DNA of 64,000 nucleotides from Streptomyces aureoverticillatus (GCF_014649395.1 NZ_BMSY01000001.1:434001-498000), one strand, 5' to 3'. Numbered from the stretch's first letter, positions 46,638-55,888 are shown. The notes: generated by a model from the letters alone, not told the origin. Program-made: numbers and translations.

Positions 46638-49063
46638 GCACGACCCGTACGAAGCCGGCGGCGCCGCCCGCCGGCACCGCGCGGGACGCCGGGCCCACCG
46701 GCGCCCGCGCCTGGCTCCGTGACCTCGCCATGGGCATCCGCTTCGCGGTCGGCGGCGGCCGCGAGGGCTGGGTCCGCACCGTGCTCACCGCGGTCGGCGT
46801 GGGCCTCGGCGTCGCGCTGCTGCTCGGCGCCGCGTCCGTGCCGGACCTGATCGCGAACCGCGACGCCCGCGCGACGGCGCGCCATCCCGCCGACACCATG
46901 GCCGCCAAGAAGATCGACCGCAGCGACTCGACGCTCCTGATCGTCAACGCGGGCACCGACTTCCGCGACTCGGAGATCGGCGGCCGCTCGGTGCGCGCCG
47001 ACGGCGACCACCCGGTGCTTCCGCCCGGAGTGCGCGAGCTGCCGAAGGGCGGCGAGATGGTGGTCTCGCCCGCCCTGCGCGACCTGATGAACAGCTCCGA
47101 GGGCAAGCTCCTCAAGCAGCGCTTCGACGGCTATCGCATCATCGGCACCATCGGTGACGCGGGCCTGATGAGCCCCAAGGAGCTCTACTACTACACGGGT
47201 TCCGACACCCTCACCAAGGCGCAGGGCGCCCACCGGATCAAGGCCTTCGGGTACTCGGATCCGGCCGAGCCCCTCGACCCCCTCCTGGTCGTGCTCGTCG
47301 TCCTGATCTGCGTCGTGCTGCTCACTCCGGTGCTCATCTTCATCGGCACCGCGGTGCGCTTCGGCGGCGAGCGCCGCGACCAGCGCCTCGCGGCGCTGCG
47401 CCTGGTCGGCGCGGACCGGCGGGCGGTGCGCCGGATCGCGGCGGGCGAGGCACTGTTCGGCGCCCTCCTCGGGCTCGCGCTCGGCGCCGTGTTCTTCCTG
47501 GGCGTACGGCAGTTGGTCGGCGTCGTCGACATCTGGAAGGTCAGCGCCTTCCCCTCCGACATGGTGCCGCTGCCCGGGCTCGCCGCGCTGATCATGGTGG
47601 CCGTGCCGGTCTCGTCCGTCCTCGTCACCCTGGTCTCGCTGCGCGCCGTCGCCATCGAGCCGCTCGGTGTCGTACGCAGCACGACGGCACGCAAGCGGCG
47701 GCTGTGGTGGCGGCTGCTGCTGCCCGTGGCCGGCCTGCTGATCCTGCTCAACCAGGACCAGGTGAGCCGCGGCGGCGACGAGAACGTGCAGGTGTACACC
47801 ATCGCGACGGGCGCGACCCTCACCCTGGTGGGCCTCGCGACCCTGCTGCCGTGGCTGGTCGAGTTCGCCGTGGCCCGGCTGCGCGGCGGCCCGGTGCCCT
47901 GGCAACTCGCGACCCGGCGGCTGCAGTTGAGCAGCGGCACGGCGGCCCGCGCGGTCAGCGGCATCACGGTCGCGGTGGCGGGCGCGGTCGCCCTGCAGAT
48001 GCTCTTCGCGTCCATGCACGACGACTTCAACACCACCACCGACCAGAACCCGCGTCGCGCCCAGCTGTACGTGACCTCGCCGGAGGCCAGCGGCGCGCTC
48101 GCGCAGCGGATGATCGACGACTTCCGTGACACGAAGGGCGTCAGGGGCGTCATCGGCCGGGTCTCGTCGTACGTGGTCAAGCCGGGCAAGATCAAGAACG
48201 CCGACGACATGCGGCCCACCACGGAGCTCTCCGTCGGCACCTGCGCGACGCTGCGCGAGCTGGCCCGCGTCGGCTCCTGCGAGGACGGCGACACCTTCGT
48301 CGTGCACTCCGGGGACCGCGATCAGGACGAGTGGGTGGACCAGGTGGCGCGCCCCGGCAAGCCGGTCGACCTCAACAGCGAGAGCTGGGGCGACTACACG
48401 GGCACGCCGCGCGGTGAGCACGCGCCGTGGACGCTGCCGAAGTCGACCCGCACGATCACCTCGCGACCCGACCCCGTGGGCGACGAGTACACCGGCATCT
48501 TCGTGACGCCGGGCGCGATCGACGTGCGGAAGCTGTCCGACGCGAGCACCCAGGCCCTGGTGCAGATCGACCCGAAGCTGCCGGACGCCGAGGAGTACGT
48601 ACGCAACTCGGCGACGCACATCGATCCGCTGATCCGGGTGAACACCATCCGCATGATCGAGCGCGACAAGCAGTACGCCTCCGTGCAGAAGGGCCTCCAG
48701 GCCGGCGCCATCGCCACCATGATGCTGATCGCGGCGTCCATGCTGGTCTCGACGCTGGAGCAACTGCGCGAGCGCAAGCGCCTGCTGGCGGCCCTGACCG
48801 CCTTCGGCACCCGGCGCTCGTCGATGGCCTGGTCGGTGCTGTGGCAGACGGCCGTCCCGGTGGTGCTCGGCATGGGCCTCGCCGTCTCGGGCGGCCTGGC
48901 GCTGGGGGTCGTGATGTGCCGGATGGTGGAGAAGTCCGTCACCGACTGGCTGGTGTTCCTGCCGCTGTGCGCCGCGGGTGCCGCGCTGGTCGCGGCGGTG
49001 ACGCTGCTGAGCCTGCCGGCGCTGTGGCGGATGATGCGGCCGGAGGGGCTCCGTACGGAGTGA
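46634..49063 (+). CDS. FtsX-like ABC permease
   Basis: The 809-residue membrane protein has an N-terminal helix (~residues 35-60), a small extracytoplasmic domain, three helices with the FtsX pattern ERRDQRLAALRLVGADRRAVRR (about 225-330), a middle helix block, a second periplasmic domain and a last three-helix FtsX block (LRERKRLLAALTAFGTRRSSMAWSVLW, split here by its motif LLAALTAFGTRR). The two FtsX halves in one chain match BceB/MacB-like peptide-resistance permeases. It ends the PadR operon at a strong hairpin. Confidence 0.9.
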   Translation: MSTTRTKPAAPPAGTARDAGPTGARAWLRDLAMGIRFAVGGGREGWVRTVLTAVGVGLGVALLLGAASVPDLIANRDARATARHPADTMAAKKIDRSDSTLLIVNAGTDFRDSEIGGRSVRADGDHPVLPPGVRELPKGGEMVVSPALRDLMNSSEGKLLKQRFDGYRIIGTIGDAGLMSPKELYYYTGSDTLTKAQGAHRIKAFGYSDPAEPLDPLLVVLVVLICVVLLTPVLIFIGTAVRFGGERRDQRLAALRLVGADRRAVRRIAAGEALFGALLGLALGAVFFLGVRQLVGVVDIWKVSAFPSDMVPLPGLAALIMVAVPVSSVLVTLVSLRAVAIEPLGVVRSTTARKRRLWWRLLLPVAGLLILLNQDQVSRGGDENVQVYTIATGATLTLVGLATLLPWLVEFAVARLRGGPVPWQLATRRLQLSSGTAARAVSGITVAVAGAVALQMLFASMHDDFNTTTDQNPRRAQLYVTSPEASGALAQRMIDDFRDTKGVRGVIGRVSSYVVKPGKIKNADDMRPTTELSVGTCATLRELARVGSCEDGDTFVVHSGDRDQDEWVDQVARPGKPVDLNSESWGDYTGTPRGEHAPWTLPKSTRTITSRPDPVGDEYTGIFVTPGAIDVRKLSDASTQALVQIDPKLPDAEEYVRNSATHIDPLIRVNTIRMIERDKQYASVQKGLQAGAIATMMLIAASMLVSTLEQLRERKRLLAALTAFGTRRSSMAWSVLWQTAVPVVLGMGLAVSGGLALGVVMCRMVEKSVTDWLVFLPLCAAGAALVAAVTLLSLPALWRMMRPEGLRTE

Positions 49064-49148
49064 TGCGGCAGTGTGCCGCGGGGCGGCCGCTGTTCGCCGC
49101 CGCTGCGCGGCGGCTGTTCCCACCCTCCCGCCCGCTACTGTCGGCCCC

Positions 49149-49179
49149 GGCGCGCCCCCGGCGGGTGCGGGGGCGCGCC
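49149..49179. terminator. Hairpin between the FtsX permease and oxyR
   Basis: An 11-bp perfect stem GGCGCGCCCCC/GGGGGCGCGCC with a 9-nt loop lies between convergent genes. Confidence 0.8.
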
Positions 49180-49201
49180 GGGCGGGTGCGTGGGCCTTCG
49201 G

Positions 49202-50140
49202 TCACAGCACCCGCACCGGCAACGGCCGCAACGCCTCCCGCAGGGCGCCCGCCAGCTCCTCGTACTCCGCCGCCCGCGCGGCCCCCGTACGCATCGCGAG
49301 CCCGACCCGTCGCGTCGGCGCCGGATCGGCGAAGTACCCGGTCAGCAGCTGGCTGCTGCGGCTCGTCTCGACCCGGACCGCCGTGCGTGGCAGCAGGGTC
49401 ACGCCGAGGCCGCCCGCGACGAGCTGCACGAGCGTGGACAGCCCGGCGGCCGTCGTGGTGACGGGCGCGTCACCACGACCCGCCTCCCGGCAGATGTCCA
49501 GCGCCTGGTCCCGCAGGCAGTGCCCCTCGTCGAGCAGCAGCAGATTCAGCTCGCGCAGAGCCTCGCGCGGAATGCCCTCCCGCCCGCCCAGCCAGTGGTC
49601 CAGCGGCGTGACGAGCACGAAGTCCTCGTCGAACAGCGGCAGTTCGGTGACGCCGGGCACCCCGAGTGGCACAGCAAGAAGCAACAGATCGAGCCGCCCC
49701 GCCGCCAGCCCTTCGAGCAGCGAGGACGTCTGCTCCTCGTGCACCTGAAGATCCAGATCCGGATACTTCTCGTGGACGAGGGCGAGCACCGTCGGCAGCA
49801 GATACGGCGCCACCGTCGGGATCACACCGAGCCGCAGCGCGCCGGTGAACGGCGCCTTCACCGCGTCGGCCTCCTCCAGGAGGGCCTCGACCTCGTCGAG
49901 CACCGCCTTCGCGCGCACCGCGAGCCGCTCCCCGGCCGGCGAGAGCAGCACCTTGCGCGTCGTACGCTCCAGGAGCTGGACACCCAGTGCCTCCTCCAGG
50001 GCCGAGACGGCGCCGGACAGCGCGGGCTGACTCATCCCGATTGCTGCCGCCGCGTCCCGGAAGTGCAGATGCTCGGCCACGGCCGCGAAGGCGCGGAGCT
50101 GCGCCAGACTGGGTTGCTTGCCCCTATTTATGGCTGGCAC
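49202..50140 (-). CDS. oxyR: OxyR, LysR-family peroxide sensor
   Basis: The 312-residue protein begins PSLAQLRAFAAVAEHLHF, a LysR helix-turn-helix. The redox pair is Cys208 and Cys217 in GHCLRDQALDIC, with the same 8-residue spacing as E. coli C199/C208, so peroxide can form the regulatory disulfide. The GTG at 50140 has GGAGG 9 nt upstream and gives the canonical length. It is divergent from ahpC, and a four-box OxyR operator lies between the genes and immediately upstream of its start. Confidence 0.95.
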   Translation of the reverse strand: MPAINRGKQPSLAQLRAFAAVAEHLHFRDAAAAIGMSQPALSGAVSALEEALGVQLLERTTRKVLLSPAGERLAVRAKAVLDEVEALLEEADAVKAPFTGALRLGVIPTVAPYLLPTVLALVHEKYPDLDLQVHEEQTSSLLEGLAAGRLDLLLLAVPLGVPGVTELPLFDEDFVLVTPLDHWLGGREGIPREALRELNLLLLDEGHCLRDQALDICREAGRGDAPVTTTAAGLSTLVQLVAGGLGVTLLPRTAVRVETSRSSQLLTGYFADPAPTRRVGLAMRTGAARAAEYEELAGALREALRPLPVRVL

Positions 50141-50142
50141 TG

Positions 50143-50179
50143 ATAGCCACCTCCGATCAACACGACCGAGTGTAGCTAT
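50143..50179. promoter_or_regulatory. Four-box OxyR operator
   Basis: ATAG-N7-CGAT-N7-ACCG-N7-CTAT has exactly the spacing of the OxyR consensus ATAG-N7-CTAT-N7-ATAG-N7-CTAT; the outer tetrads match perfectly, the inner ones partly. It starts 3 bp from the oxyR start codon and is 90 bp from ahpC, so one site can control both. Confidence 0.75.
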
Positions 50180-50268
50180 TTCCCTAATCAATGCACTCTG
50201 TGCCACGATCGACAGCAGTCCAACCCCTTGGAGCCCCTTACCGGGCTTCATCGCTGCAAGGAGTTCGT

Positions 50269-50823
50269 GTGCTCACTGTCGGTGACAAGTTCCCCGAGTT
50301 CGACCTGACTGCCTGTGTCTCGCTGGAGAAGGGCAAGGAGTTCGAGCAGATCAACCACAAGACGTACGAAGGCAAGTGGAAGATCGTCTTCGCGTGGCCC
50401 AAGGACTTCACCTTCGTGTGCCCGACCGAGATCGCCGCCTTCGGCAAGCTGAACGACGAGTTCGCCGACCGTGACGCCCAGGTCCTCGGCTTCTCCGGCG
50501 ACTCCGAGTTCGTGCACCACGCCTGGCGCAAGGACCACCCGGACCTGACCGACCTGCCCTTCCCGATGCTCGCCGACTCGAAGCACGAGCTCATGCGTGA
50601 CCTCGGCATCGAGGGCGAGGACGGCTTCGCGCAGCGCGCCGTCTTCATCGTGGACCAGAACAACGAGATCCAGTTCACGATGGTGACCGCCGGTTCCGTC
50701 GGCCGTAACCCCAAGGAGGTCCTGCGGGTCCTCGACGCCCTCCAGACGGACGAGCTCTGCCCGTGCAACTGGAGCAAGGGCGACGAGACCCTGGACCCGG
50801 TCGCGCTGCTCTCCGGCGAGTGA
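50269..50823 (+). CDS. ahpC: Alkyl hydroperoxide reductase C (2-Cys peroxiredoxin)
   Basis: The 184-residue enzyme reduces hydrogen peroxide, organic peroxides and peroxynitrite. The peroxidatic Cys51 is in TFVCPTE, and Cys164 and Cys166 in ELCPCNW serve in resolution, the arrangement of AhpC enzymes paired with AhpD as in Mycobacterium. AAGGAG lies 5 nt before the GTG. It is 15 bp before ahpD and under OxyR control. Confidence 0.97.
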   Translation: MLTVGDKFPEFDLTACVSLEKGKEFEQINHKTYEGKWKIVFAWPKDFTFVCPTEIAAFGKLNDEFADRDAQVLGFSGDSEFVHHAWRKDHPDLTDLPFPMLADSKHELMRDLGIEGEDGFAQRAVFIVDQNNEIQFTMVTAGSVGRNPKEVLRVLDALQTDELCPCNWSKGDETLDPVALLSGE

Positions 50824-50838
50824 ACGGAGCGCTCTGAC

Positions 50839-51372
50839 ATGGCTCTCGACGAACTGAAGTCCGCCGTACCGGACTACGCCAAGGACCTGAAGCTGAACCT
50901 CGGCTCGGTCATCGGCAACAGCGACCTGCCGCAGCAGCAGCTGTGGGGCACCGTGCTCGCCTGCGCGATCGCCTCGCGCTCGCCGCACGTGCTGCGTGAG
51001 CTGGAGCCCGAGGCGAAGGCGAACCTCTCCCCCGAGGCGTACACCGCCGCCAAGTCGGCTGCCGCCGTCATGGCGATGAACAACGTCTTCTACCGCACGC
51101 GTCACCTGCTCTCCGACCCGGAGTACGGCACGCTGCGGGCCGGTCTGCGGATGAACGTCATCGGCAACCCGGGCGTGGAGAAGGTCGACTTCGAGCTCTG
51201 GTCCCTCGCGGTCTCCGCGATCAACGGCTGCGGCCAGTGCCTCGACTCGCACGAGCAGGTGCTGCGCAAGGCGGGCGTCGACCGCGAGACCATCCAGGAG
51301 GCGTTCAAGATCGCCGCCGTCATCCAGGCGGTCGGCGTCACCCTGGACTCCGAGGCGCATCTCGCCGGTTAA
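50839..51372 (+). CDS. ahpD: AhpD alkyl hydroperoxidase / AhpC-reducing protein
   Basis: The 177-residue protein has the catalytic motif [12 protein letters not shown] with Cys131, Cys134 and His138, equivalent to M. tuberculosis C130, C133 and H137. AhpD recycles AhpC with electrons from lipoamide proteins and has weak peroxidase activity. It is co-transcribed with ahpC and ends at a strong terminator. Confidence 0.96.
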   Translation: MALDELKSAVPDYAKDLKLNLGSVIGNSDLPQQQLWGTVLACAIASRSPHVLRELEPEAKANLSPEAYTAAKSAAAVMAMNNVFYRTRHLLSDPEYGTLRAGLRMNVIGNPGVEKVDFELWSLAVSAINGCGQCLDSHEQVLRKAGVDRETIQEAFKIAAVIQAVGVTLDSEAHLAG

Positions 51373-51398
51373 CCGGCGCGCTTCCTCTTACGCAATGC

Positions 51399-51427
51399 AG
51401 GGCCCCGCTCGATGCGAGCGGGGCCCT
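51399..51427 (+). terminator. Terminator of the ahpCD operon
   Basis: A perfect 13-bp stem AGGGCCCCGCTCG/CGAGCGGGGCCCT around ATG lies 26 nt after ahpD. Confidence 0.9.
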
Positions 51428-51447
51428 ACGCGTGCGTGGCCGCAGAT

Positions 51448-51598
51448 CGCCGCTCCGCGGCTCGTCCTCAATCGCCGGACGGGCTTTTCCCCCACCCGCC
51501 CGCCCTTCCTGGGGCTCCGCCCCAGACCCCGCTCCTCAAACGCCGGAGGGGCTGAGATTGTGCCGGTGAGTTCCAGCCCGTCCGGCGTTTGAGGACGA
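51448..51598. repeat. Nested palindromic intergenic element, copy B
   Basis: The block has a 7-bp hairpin at 51509-51525 and the 21-bp hairpin at 51534-51594 (19-nt loop) whose arms match those of copy A. The order is reversed, so it is a reverse-complement copy of the element at 36962. An extra half-arm (CGCTCCGCGGCTCGTCCTCAA type) lies at 51450-51486. It separates ahpD from the AI-2E gene. Confidence 0.8.
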
Positions 51599-51623
51599 GG
51601 CCGTCAGGCCGATCGGCCCGAAG

Positions 51624-53210
51624 TCAGGACTGCGGGGAGCCGGGCGTCGGGGCTGAGGAGACTTCGGAAGCCGTCGCACCGCGAGGCTGGGGCGCCGTCT
51701 TGAGGGCCGCTTCGCGGGAGTACGCGCGGAGGTAGCCGACGACCGTGTTGGTCACGGCGACCAGGGGGACGGCGACGACGGCGCCGCCGATCCCGGCGAC
51801 CATCCCGCCCGCGGCCACCGACAGCACGACGGCCAGCGGATGCACGGCCACCGCCCGCCCGAGGATGAACGGCTGCAGGATGTGCCCCTCGATCTGCTGC
51901 ACCGCGAGCACCACGATCAGCGCCATCACCGCCGTGAACACGCCCTGCGTGACCAGCGCGACGACCACGGCGAGCGCACCCGAGACCACGGCACCGACGA
52001 GCGGGATGAACGCGAACAGGAAGATGAAGACGGCGAGCGGCACGGCCATGGGCACGCCGAGGAAGTAGATGCCGACGCCGATGAAGACGGCGTCGATGAG
52101 CGCCACTATCACCGTGCCCCGCACATACGCGGTGAGCGTCCGCCACGCCCGCGGCCCCGCCCCCGCGACCCCCGGCCGCGCCGCGGCGGGCACCAGCTTC
52201 AGGCACCACTGCCAGATGCGCGGCCCGTCGTACAGCAGGAAGAGCGTGGAGAACATCGCGAGCAGTATCCCGGTCAGCGACTCCACGATGACGGTGACGC
52301 CTTCGAGCCCGGCGGAGGTGATCTCCTCGGAGTTGGCGCCCACCGCCTCGCGCAGCGACTTCGCGATGTCGTTGATCTGGTCCTCGGTGACGTGGAAGGG
52401 GCTGTTGAGCAGCCACTTGCGCAGGTCCTCGATGCCGTCCTGGACTTGGTTGGAGAGCGTGTCCACGTTCTCCATGACCTGCCAGACCACGAACCAGCCC
52501 ACGAGCCCCATGATCACGAAGCCGAGCACGGCGGTGGCGACGGTGGCGAGCCCCCGTGGCAGCCCGAGCCGCTTGAGCCGGGCCACGGTCGGCTGCAGCA
52601 GCGCGGTGACGAGGAGGGCGGCGACGAACGCGAACACGACGAGCTGCACCGCGCTGATGACCTTCATCAGGACCCAGACGGTTCCGGCCAGGACGAGCAG
52701 CCGCCAGCCGGCCTCGGCGGCGACGCGTACGCCCCAGGGCACGGCGGCGACGGGGTCGGGCCTGGCCCCTATGGCGGGCGCGTAGGTGGGCGGGGCGGGC
52801 ACCTGGTCGGTGGCGGCGGACGCCTCGGTCGCGTCGGACAGGTCGTCCTCGGCGGCAGCGGCGTCGGCGACGGCCCGCACCCGGTCCGCGTACCGCTTGC
52901 GCAGCGACAGCTTCACGGTGCCCGGCGCGTCGGCGGCGTCCGTGGGCGCACCCGCGTCGGCGGCCGCCTTGTCGGACGGCACGTCCCGCCCGGCACCGGA
53001 GCCACCGGCCACGTCGGCGCCCGGAGCGCCCGGAGCGCCCGGAGCGCCCGGAGCACCCGGAGCACCCGGAGCACCCGGAGCACCCGGAGCACCCGAAGTA
53101 TCTGAAGCGTCCGAAGCCGTCCGCTTCTCGGGCCCGTCCGCGCCCAGGCGTTCACCCAGCCTGGTCAGCGCTCCGCCCACGCGGCCGCGCCACCCCGGAA
53201 CTCGCGCCAT
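51624..53210 (-). CDS. AI-2E-family transporter with Gly-Ala-Pro repeat
   Basis: The 528-residue protein has a long charged N-terminus (~1-175) followed by the eight-helix AI-2E/PerM fold, recognisable from LGFVIMGLVGWFVVWQVMEN, FNSPFHV-like linker and FIPLVGAVVSGALAVVVALVTQG (shown here by IPLVGAVVSGA). Family members export autoinducer-2 or ions; the true substrate is unclear. Within the N-terminus eight GAP triplets are encoded by 9-bp repeats, giving a collagen-like tract of about 26 residues. The ATG at 53210 is chosen for its AGAGGA-like upstream site. Confidence 0.88.
   Translation of the reverse strand: MARVPGWRGRVGGALTRLGERLGADGPEKRTASDASDTSGAPGAPGAPGAPGAPGAPGAPGAPGADVAGGSGAGRDVPSDKAAADAGAPTDAADAPGTVKLSLRKRYADRVRAVADAAAAEDDLSDATEASAATDQVPAPPTYAPAIGARPDPVAAVPWGVRVAAEAGWRLLVLAGTVWVLMKVISAVQLVVFAFVAALLVTALLQPTVARLKRLGLPRGLATVATAVLGFVIMGLVGWFVVWQVMENVDTLSNQVQDGIEDLRKWLLNSPFHVTEDQINDIAKSLREAVGANSEEITSAGLEGVTVIVESLTGILLAMFSTLFLLYDGPRIWQWCLKLVPAAARPGVAGAGPRAWRTLTAYVRGTVIVALIDAVFIGVGIYFLGVPMAVPLAVFIFLFAFIPLVGAVVSGALAVVVALVTQGVFTAVMALIVVLAVQQIEGHILQPFILGRAVAVHPLAVVLSVAAGGMVAGIGGAVVAVPLVAVTNTVVGYLRAYSREAALKTAPQPRGATASEVSSAPTPGSPQS
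53023..53094 (-). repeat. Eight 9-bp tandem repeats inside the AI-2E gene
   Basis: Three units GGAGCGCCC then five units GGAGCACCC (plus strand) encode the Gly-Ala-Pro repeat. Slippage would change length by whole triplets without frameshift. Confidence 0.9.
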
Positions 53211-53289
53211 GATCCGTCCTCTACCCCCGTCATTCCCCACCGAGTCCCCCGGGTCCCGGGAAGCTGTTCGGGTCGACCGTACACGGACG

Positions 53290-53320
53290 GGACCCCTCAC
53301 CGTAGGACGGTGAGGGGTCC
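53290..53320 (-). terminator. Hairpin after the lytic transglycosylase gene
   Basis: A perfect 14-bp stem with an AGG loop lies between the transglycosylase stop and the AI-2E start. Confidence 0.85.
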
Positions 53321-53377
53321 CTGAAGGTTGAGAGCGGCCGCGGCGCCGTCATCGCTGCTCGGCGCCCGCCGCACACC

Positions 53378-54145
53378 TCAGTACCAGTTGTTCGCCTGCC
53401 AGAAGTCCCAGGCGCCGCACGGGCTGCCGTAGCGGTCGTTCATGTAGTTCAGGCCCCACTTGATCTGGGTGGCCGGGTTGGTGCGCCAGTCGGCACCGGC
53501 GGAGGCCATCTTGGAGCCGGGGAGCGCCTGGACCAGGCCGTAGGCGCCGGAAGAGGCGTTGGTGGCCTTGTAGTTCCAGGTCGACTCGTGGTTCACGATG
53601 TTGCTGAAGCACTGGAACTGACCGGCGGGAACCATCTGCCGGGCCATCGCCTGGACCTGCGAGACCGAGTAGGAGCCCTGCGGCGCGAAGCTGGACGCGT
53701 CGCGGCCGGAGGAGCGGCTGGCCTTGTTCTCGGCAGCCTCCTCGCGCTTCTTCTTGTCCGCGGCCTTCTTCGCGGCGGCGGCTTCCTTCTCGGCCTTCTC
53801 AGCCTTCTCGGCAGCCTGCTGCTTGGCGACGGCGTCCTTGGCCGCCTGCTTGCGCGCGGCCTCGGCCGCGGACTTCTTCGCGGCCGTGTCGGCGGCCATC
53901 GCCTGGGCGTCGGCCTGCTGCGCCACGGACGTGGTCTGCACCTGGGCGTGCTGACCCGCGGGAATGTCTGCGAGGAGAGTCGCGTCGCTTGCCGTTGCCT
54001 CGAGGTCGTTGGAGTTCGAGGACTGGGTGTTGCCCGAGGCAACGCCCACGACGGCGCCGACGGTGGTGACCGCGGTGGCCGACGCCACTGCGAATCCCCG
54101 GACCGAAATCCGGCTCACACGGTTTCCTTCCAGCATCGCCCGCAT
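53378..54145 (-). CDS. Secreted lytic transglycosylase (SLT domain)
   Basis: The 255-residue protein starts MRAMLEGNRVSRISVRGF with a signal peptide ending VGVASG, a long Ala/Lys/Glu coiled-coil region (~60-150) and an SLT-type domain whose catalytic Glu is in NIVNHESTWN, followed by SSGAYGLVQALPGSK. It cleaves peptidoglycan glycan chains to anhydromuropeptides. The start has GAGG 7 nt upstream. The upstream leader of about 420 bp to phoH carries a CRP-like palindrome; homologous wall hydrolases are cAMP- or riboswitch-controlled in actinobacteria. Confidence 0.9.
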   Translation of the reverse strand: MRAMLEGNRVSRISVRGFAVASATAVTTVGAVVGVASGNTQSSNSNDLEATASDATLLADIPAGQHAQVQTTSVAQQADAQAMAADTAAKKSAAEAARKQAAKDAVAKQQAAEKAEKAEKEAAAAKKAADKKKREEAAENKASRSSGRDASSFAPQGSYSVSQVQAMARQMVPAGQFQCFSNIVNHESTWNYKATNASSGAYGLVQALPGSKMASAGADWRTNPATQIKWGLNYMNDRYGSPCGAWDFWQANNWY

Positions 54146-54389
54146 AGGTGACCTCGCGGACGCAATCGTGCCCCTGACGCTGGCCTCCGCTTGTACATCG
54201 GTCACGGGAGGCACGGGCCCGGTGGACAACTCCTGGGACAGGAGCGCCGCTTGGTGCTCGGGCGGCATACGGCGGTCACTATGAAGTTCTGTTGTTCCGT
54301 ACCGCTGGGGGTACAGGAGTGCCGTATGCGGGGCCTGACAGGACCCAGACTCTGCCGTAGCGAGACGCCGCGAGGCAATTCCGCGTTGC

Positions 54390-54405
54390 GTGTGAAAGCT
54401 CACAC
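54390..54405 (-). promoter_or_regulatory. CRP-like palindrome upstream of the transglycosylase
   Basis: GTGTGAAAGCTCACAC contains GTG-N6-CAC and is nearly a perfect palindrome. It lies about 245 bp before the gene start. Mycobacterial and Streptomyces Crp sites have the GTG-N6-CAC form. A 9-bp long-range pair GCATACGGC/GCCGTATGC lies between it and the gene. Confidence 0.4.
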
Positions 54406-54449
54406 CCCGTTTGCCTCAGGAGTTTTGCGGAAACACCCGCACACCACGA

Positions 54450-54487
54450 CGCCGCCCGGCTAGGCTCTCCTGCTTCGCCGGGCGGCG
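54450..54487 (-). terminator. Hairpin after phoH
   Basis: Arms CGCCGCCCGGC (54450-54460) and GCCGGGCGGCG (54477-54487) form an 11-bp stem with a 16-nt loop 79 nt after the phoH stop. Confidence 0.7.
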
Positions 54488-54565
54488 CCAACTACGGTGC
54501 AACCAGGGCCCTTTGGGTCGACCCCGGGTCAGAGCGCCCACATCGGGCACTCCCCTCAGATCGGA

Positions 54566-55888
54566 TCAGATCTGTCCGTCCTCCAGCATTTCGGTCACGA
54601 GTGCCGCGATCTGCGACCGCTCGGAGCGGGTGAGGGTGACGTGCGCGAAGAGCGGATGCCCCTTCAGCTTCTCGATGACGGCGACCACTCCGTCGTACCG
54701 CCCGACCCGGAGGTTGTCGCGCTGGGCGACGTCATGGGTCAGCACGACACGGGAATTCGCCCCGATCCTGGACAGCACGGTCAACAGAACGTTTCGCTCC
54801 AGGGATTGGGCCTCGTCCACGATCACGAACGCGTCGTGCAGCGAGCGGCCCCGGATGTGGGTGAGCGGCAGCACCTCCAGCATGCCGCGCGCCGAGACCT
54901 CCTCGATGACCTCCTTGCCGGCCACCGACCCGAGGGTGTCGAAGACGGCCTGCGCCCAGGGCCCCATCTTCTCGGCCTCGGTGCCCGGCAGATAGCCGAG
55001 CTCCTGCCCGCCCACCGCGTACAGCGGCCGGAACACCATCACCTTCTGGTGCTGGCGCCGCTCCAGCACCGCCTCCAGGCCCGCGCACAGCGCGAGCGCC
55101 GACTTGCCGGTGCCCGCGCGCCCGCCCATCGACATGATGCCGACGTCCGGGTCGAGGAGCATGTCGAGCGCGATGCGCTGCTCGGCGCTGCGGCCCTTGA
55201 TGCCGAACGCCTCGCGATCGCCGCGTACGAGACGGACGTTGCCCTCGGGTGTGATGCGGCCGAGCGCCTTCCCCCGCTCGGACTGGATGGTCAGGCCCGT
55301 GTGCACGGGCAGGTCCGCCACTTCGGGGACGTACAGCGTCTCCGTCTCGAAGAGGAGGTCGACCTGCTCGCCCGAAAGGGTCAGCTCGGACATCCCGGTC
55401 CAGCCGGAGGCTTCCGTGATGGCGAGCTCCGCGCGGTACTCCTCGGCGAGGAGGCCGACGGACGACGCCTTGATCCGCAGCGGCAGGTCCTTGGAGACGA
55501 CCGTGACGTCATACCCCTCCGCCTGGAGGTTGCGCGCCACCGCGAGGATGCGTGAGTCGTTGTCGCCCAGGCGGTAACCGGCAGGGAGCACGCCGGGGTC
55601 GGAGTGGTTGAGCTCGACGCGGAGCGTGCCGCCCAGGTCGCCGATCGGGATCGGCGCGTCCAGGCGCCCGAAGCGGATCCGGCAGTCGTCGAGCAGGCGC
55701 AGCGCCTGCCGGGCGAAGTAGCCGAGCTCGGGGTGGTGCCGCTTGGCCTCAAGCTCCGTCACCACGACGATCGGCAGCACGACTTCGTGCTCGTCGAAGC
55801 GGGACAGGGCGTTCGGGTCGGCGAGCAGAACGCTGGTGTCGAGAACATAGGTGCGCCGGCCTTGCCGGCGCTTTGTGCTGGTCACCAC
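54566..55888 (-). CDS. phoH: PIN-PhoH fusion (PhoH2-type RNA helicase/RNase)
   Basis: The 440-residue protein fuses an N-terminal PIN nuclease domain (~12-150: [22 protein letters not shown]) to a PhoH ATPase (~235-440: Walker [11 protein letters not shown], Walker [11 protein letters not shown]). Mycobacterial PhoH2 of this build unwinds and cuts RNA and is linked to toxin-antitoxin-like control. The most probable start is the GTG at 55888, giving [16 protein letters not shown]; the ribosome site is weak. About 300 bp of gene-free sequence precede it. Confidence 0.9.
   Translation of the reverse strand: MVTSTKRRQGRRTYVLDTSVLLADPNALSRFDEHEVVLPIVVVTELEAKRHHPELGYFARQALRLLDDCRIRFGRLDAPIPIGDLGGTLRVELNHSDPGVLPAGYRLGDNDSRILAVARNLQAEGYDVTVVSKDLPLRIKASSVGLLAEEYRAELAITEASGWTGMSELTLSGEQVDLLFETETLYVPEVADLPVHTGLTIQSERGKALGRITPEGNVRLVRGDREAFGIKGRSAEQRIALDMLLDPDVGIMSMGGRAGTGKSALALCAGLEAVLERRQHQKVMVFRPLYAVGGQELGYLPGTEAEKMGPWAQAVFDTLGSVAGKEVIEEVSARGMLEVLPLTHIRGRSLHDAFVIVDEAQSLERNVLLTVLSRIGANSRVVLTHDVAQRDNLRVGRYDGVVAVIEKLKGHPLFAHVTLTRSERSQIAALVTEMLEDGQI

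Noticed and set aside
54146..54565. ydaO (c-di-AMP) riboswitch before the transglycosylase
   Set aside because: The conserved GGGTGAATC and paired blocks of that class are not visible, so only a generic leader is reported.
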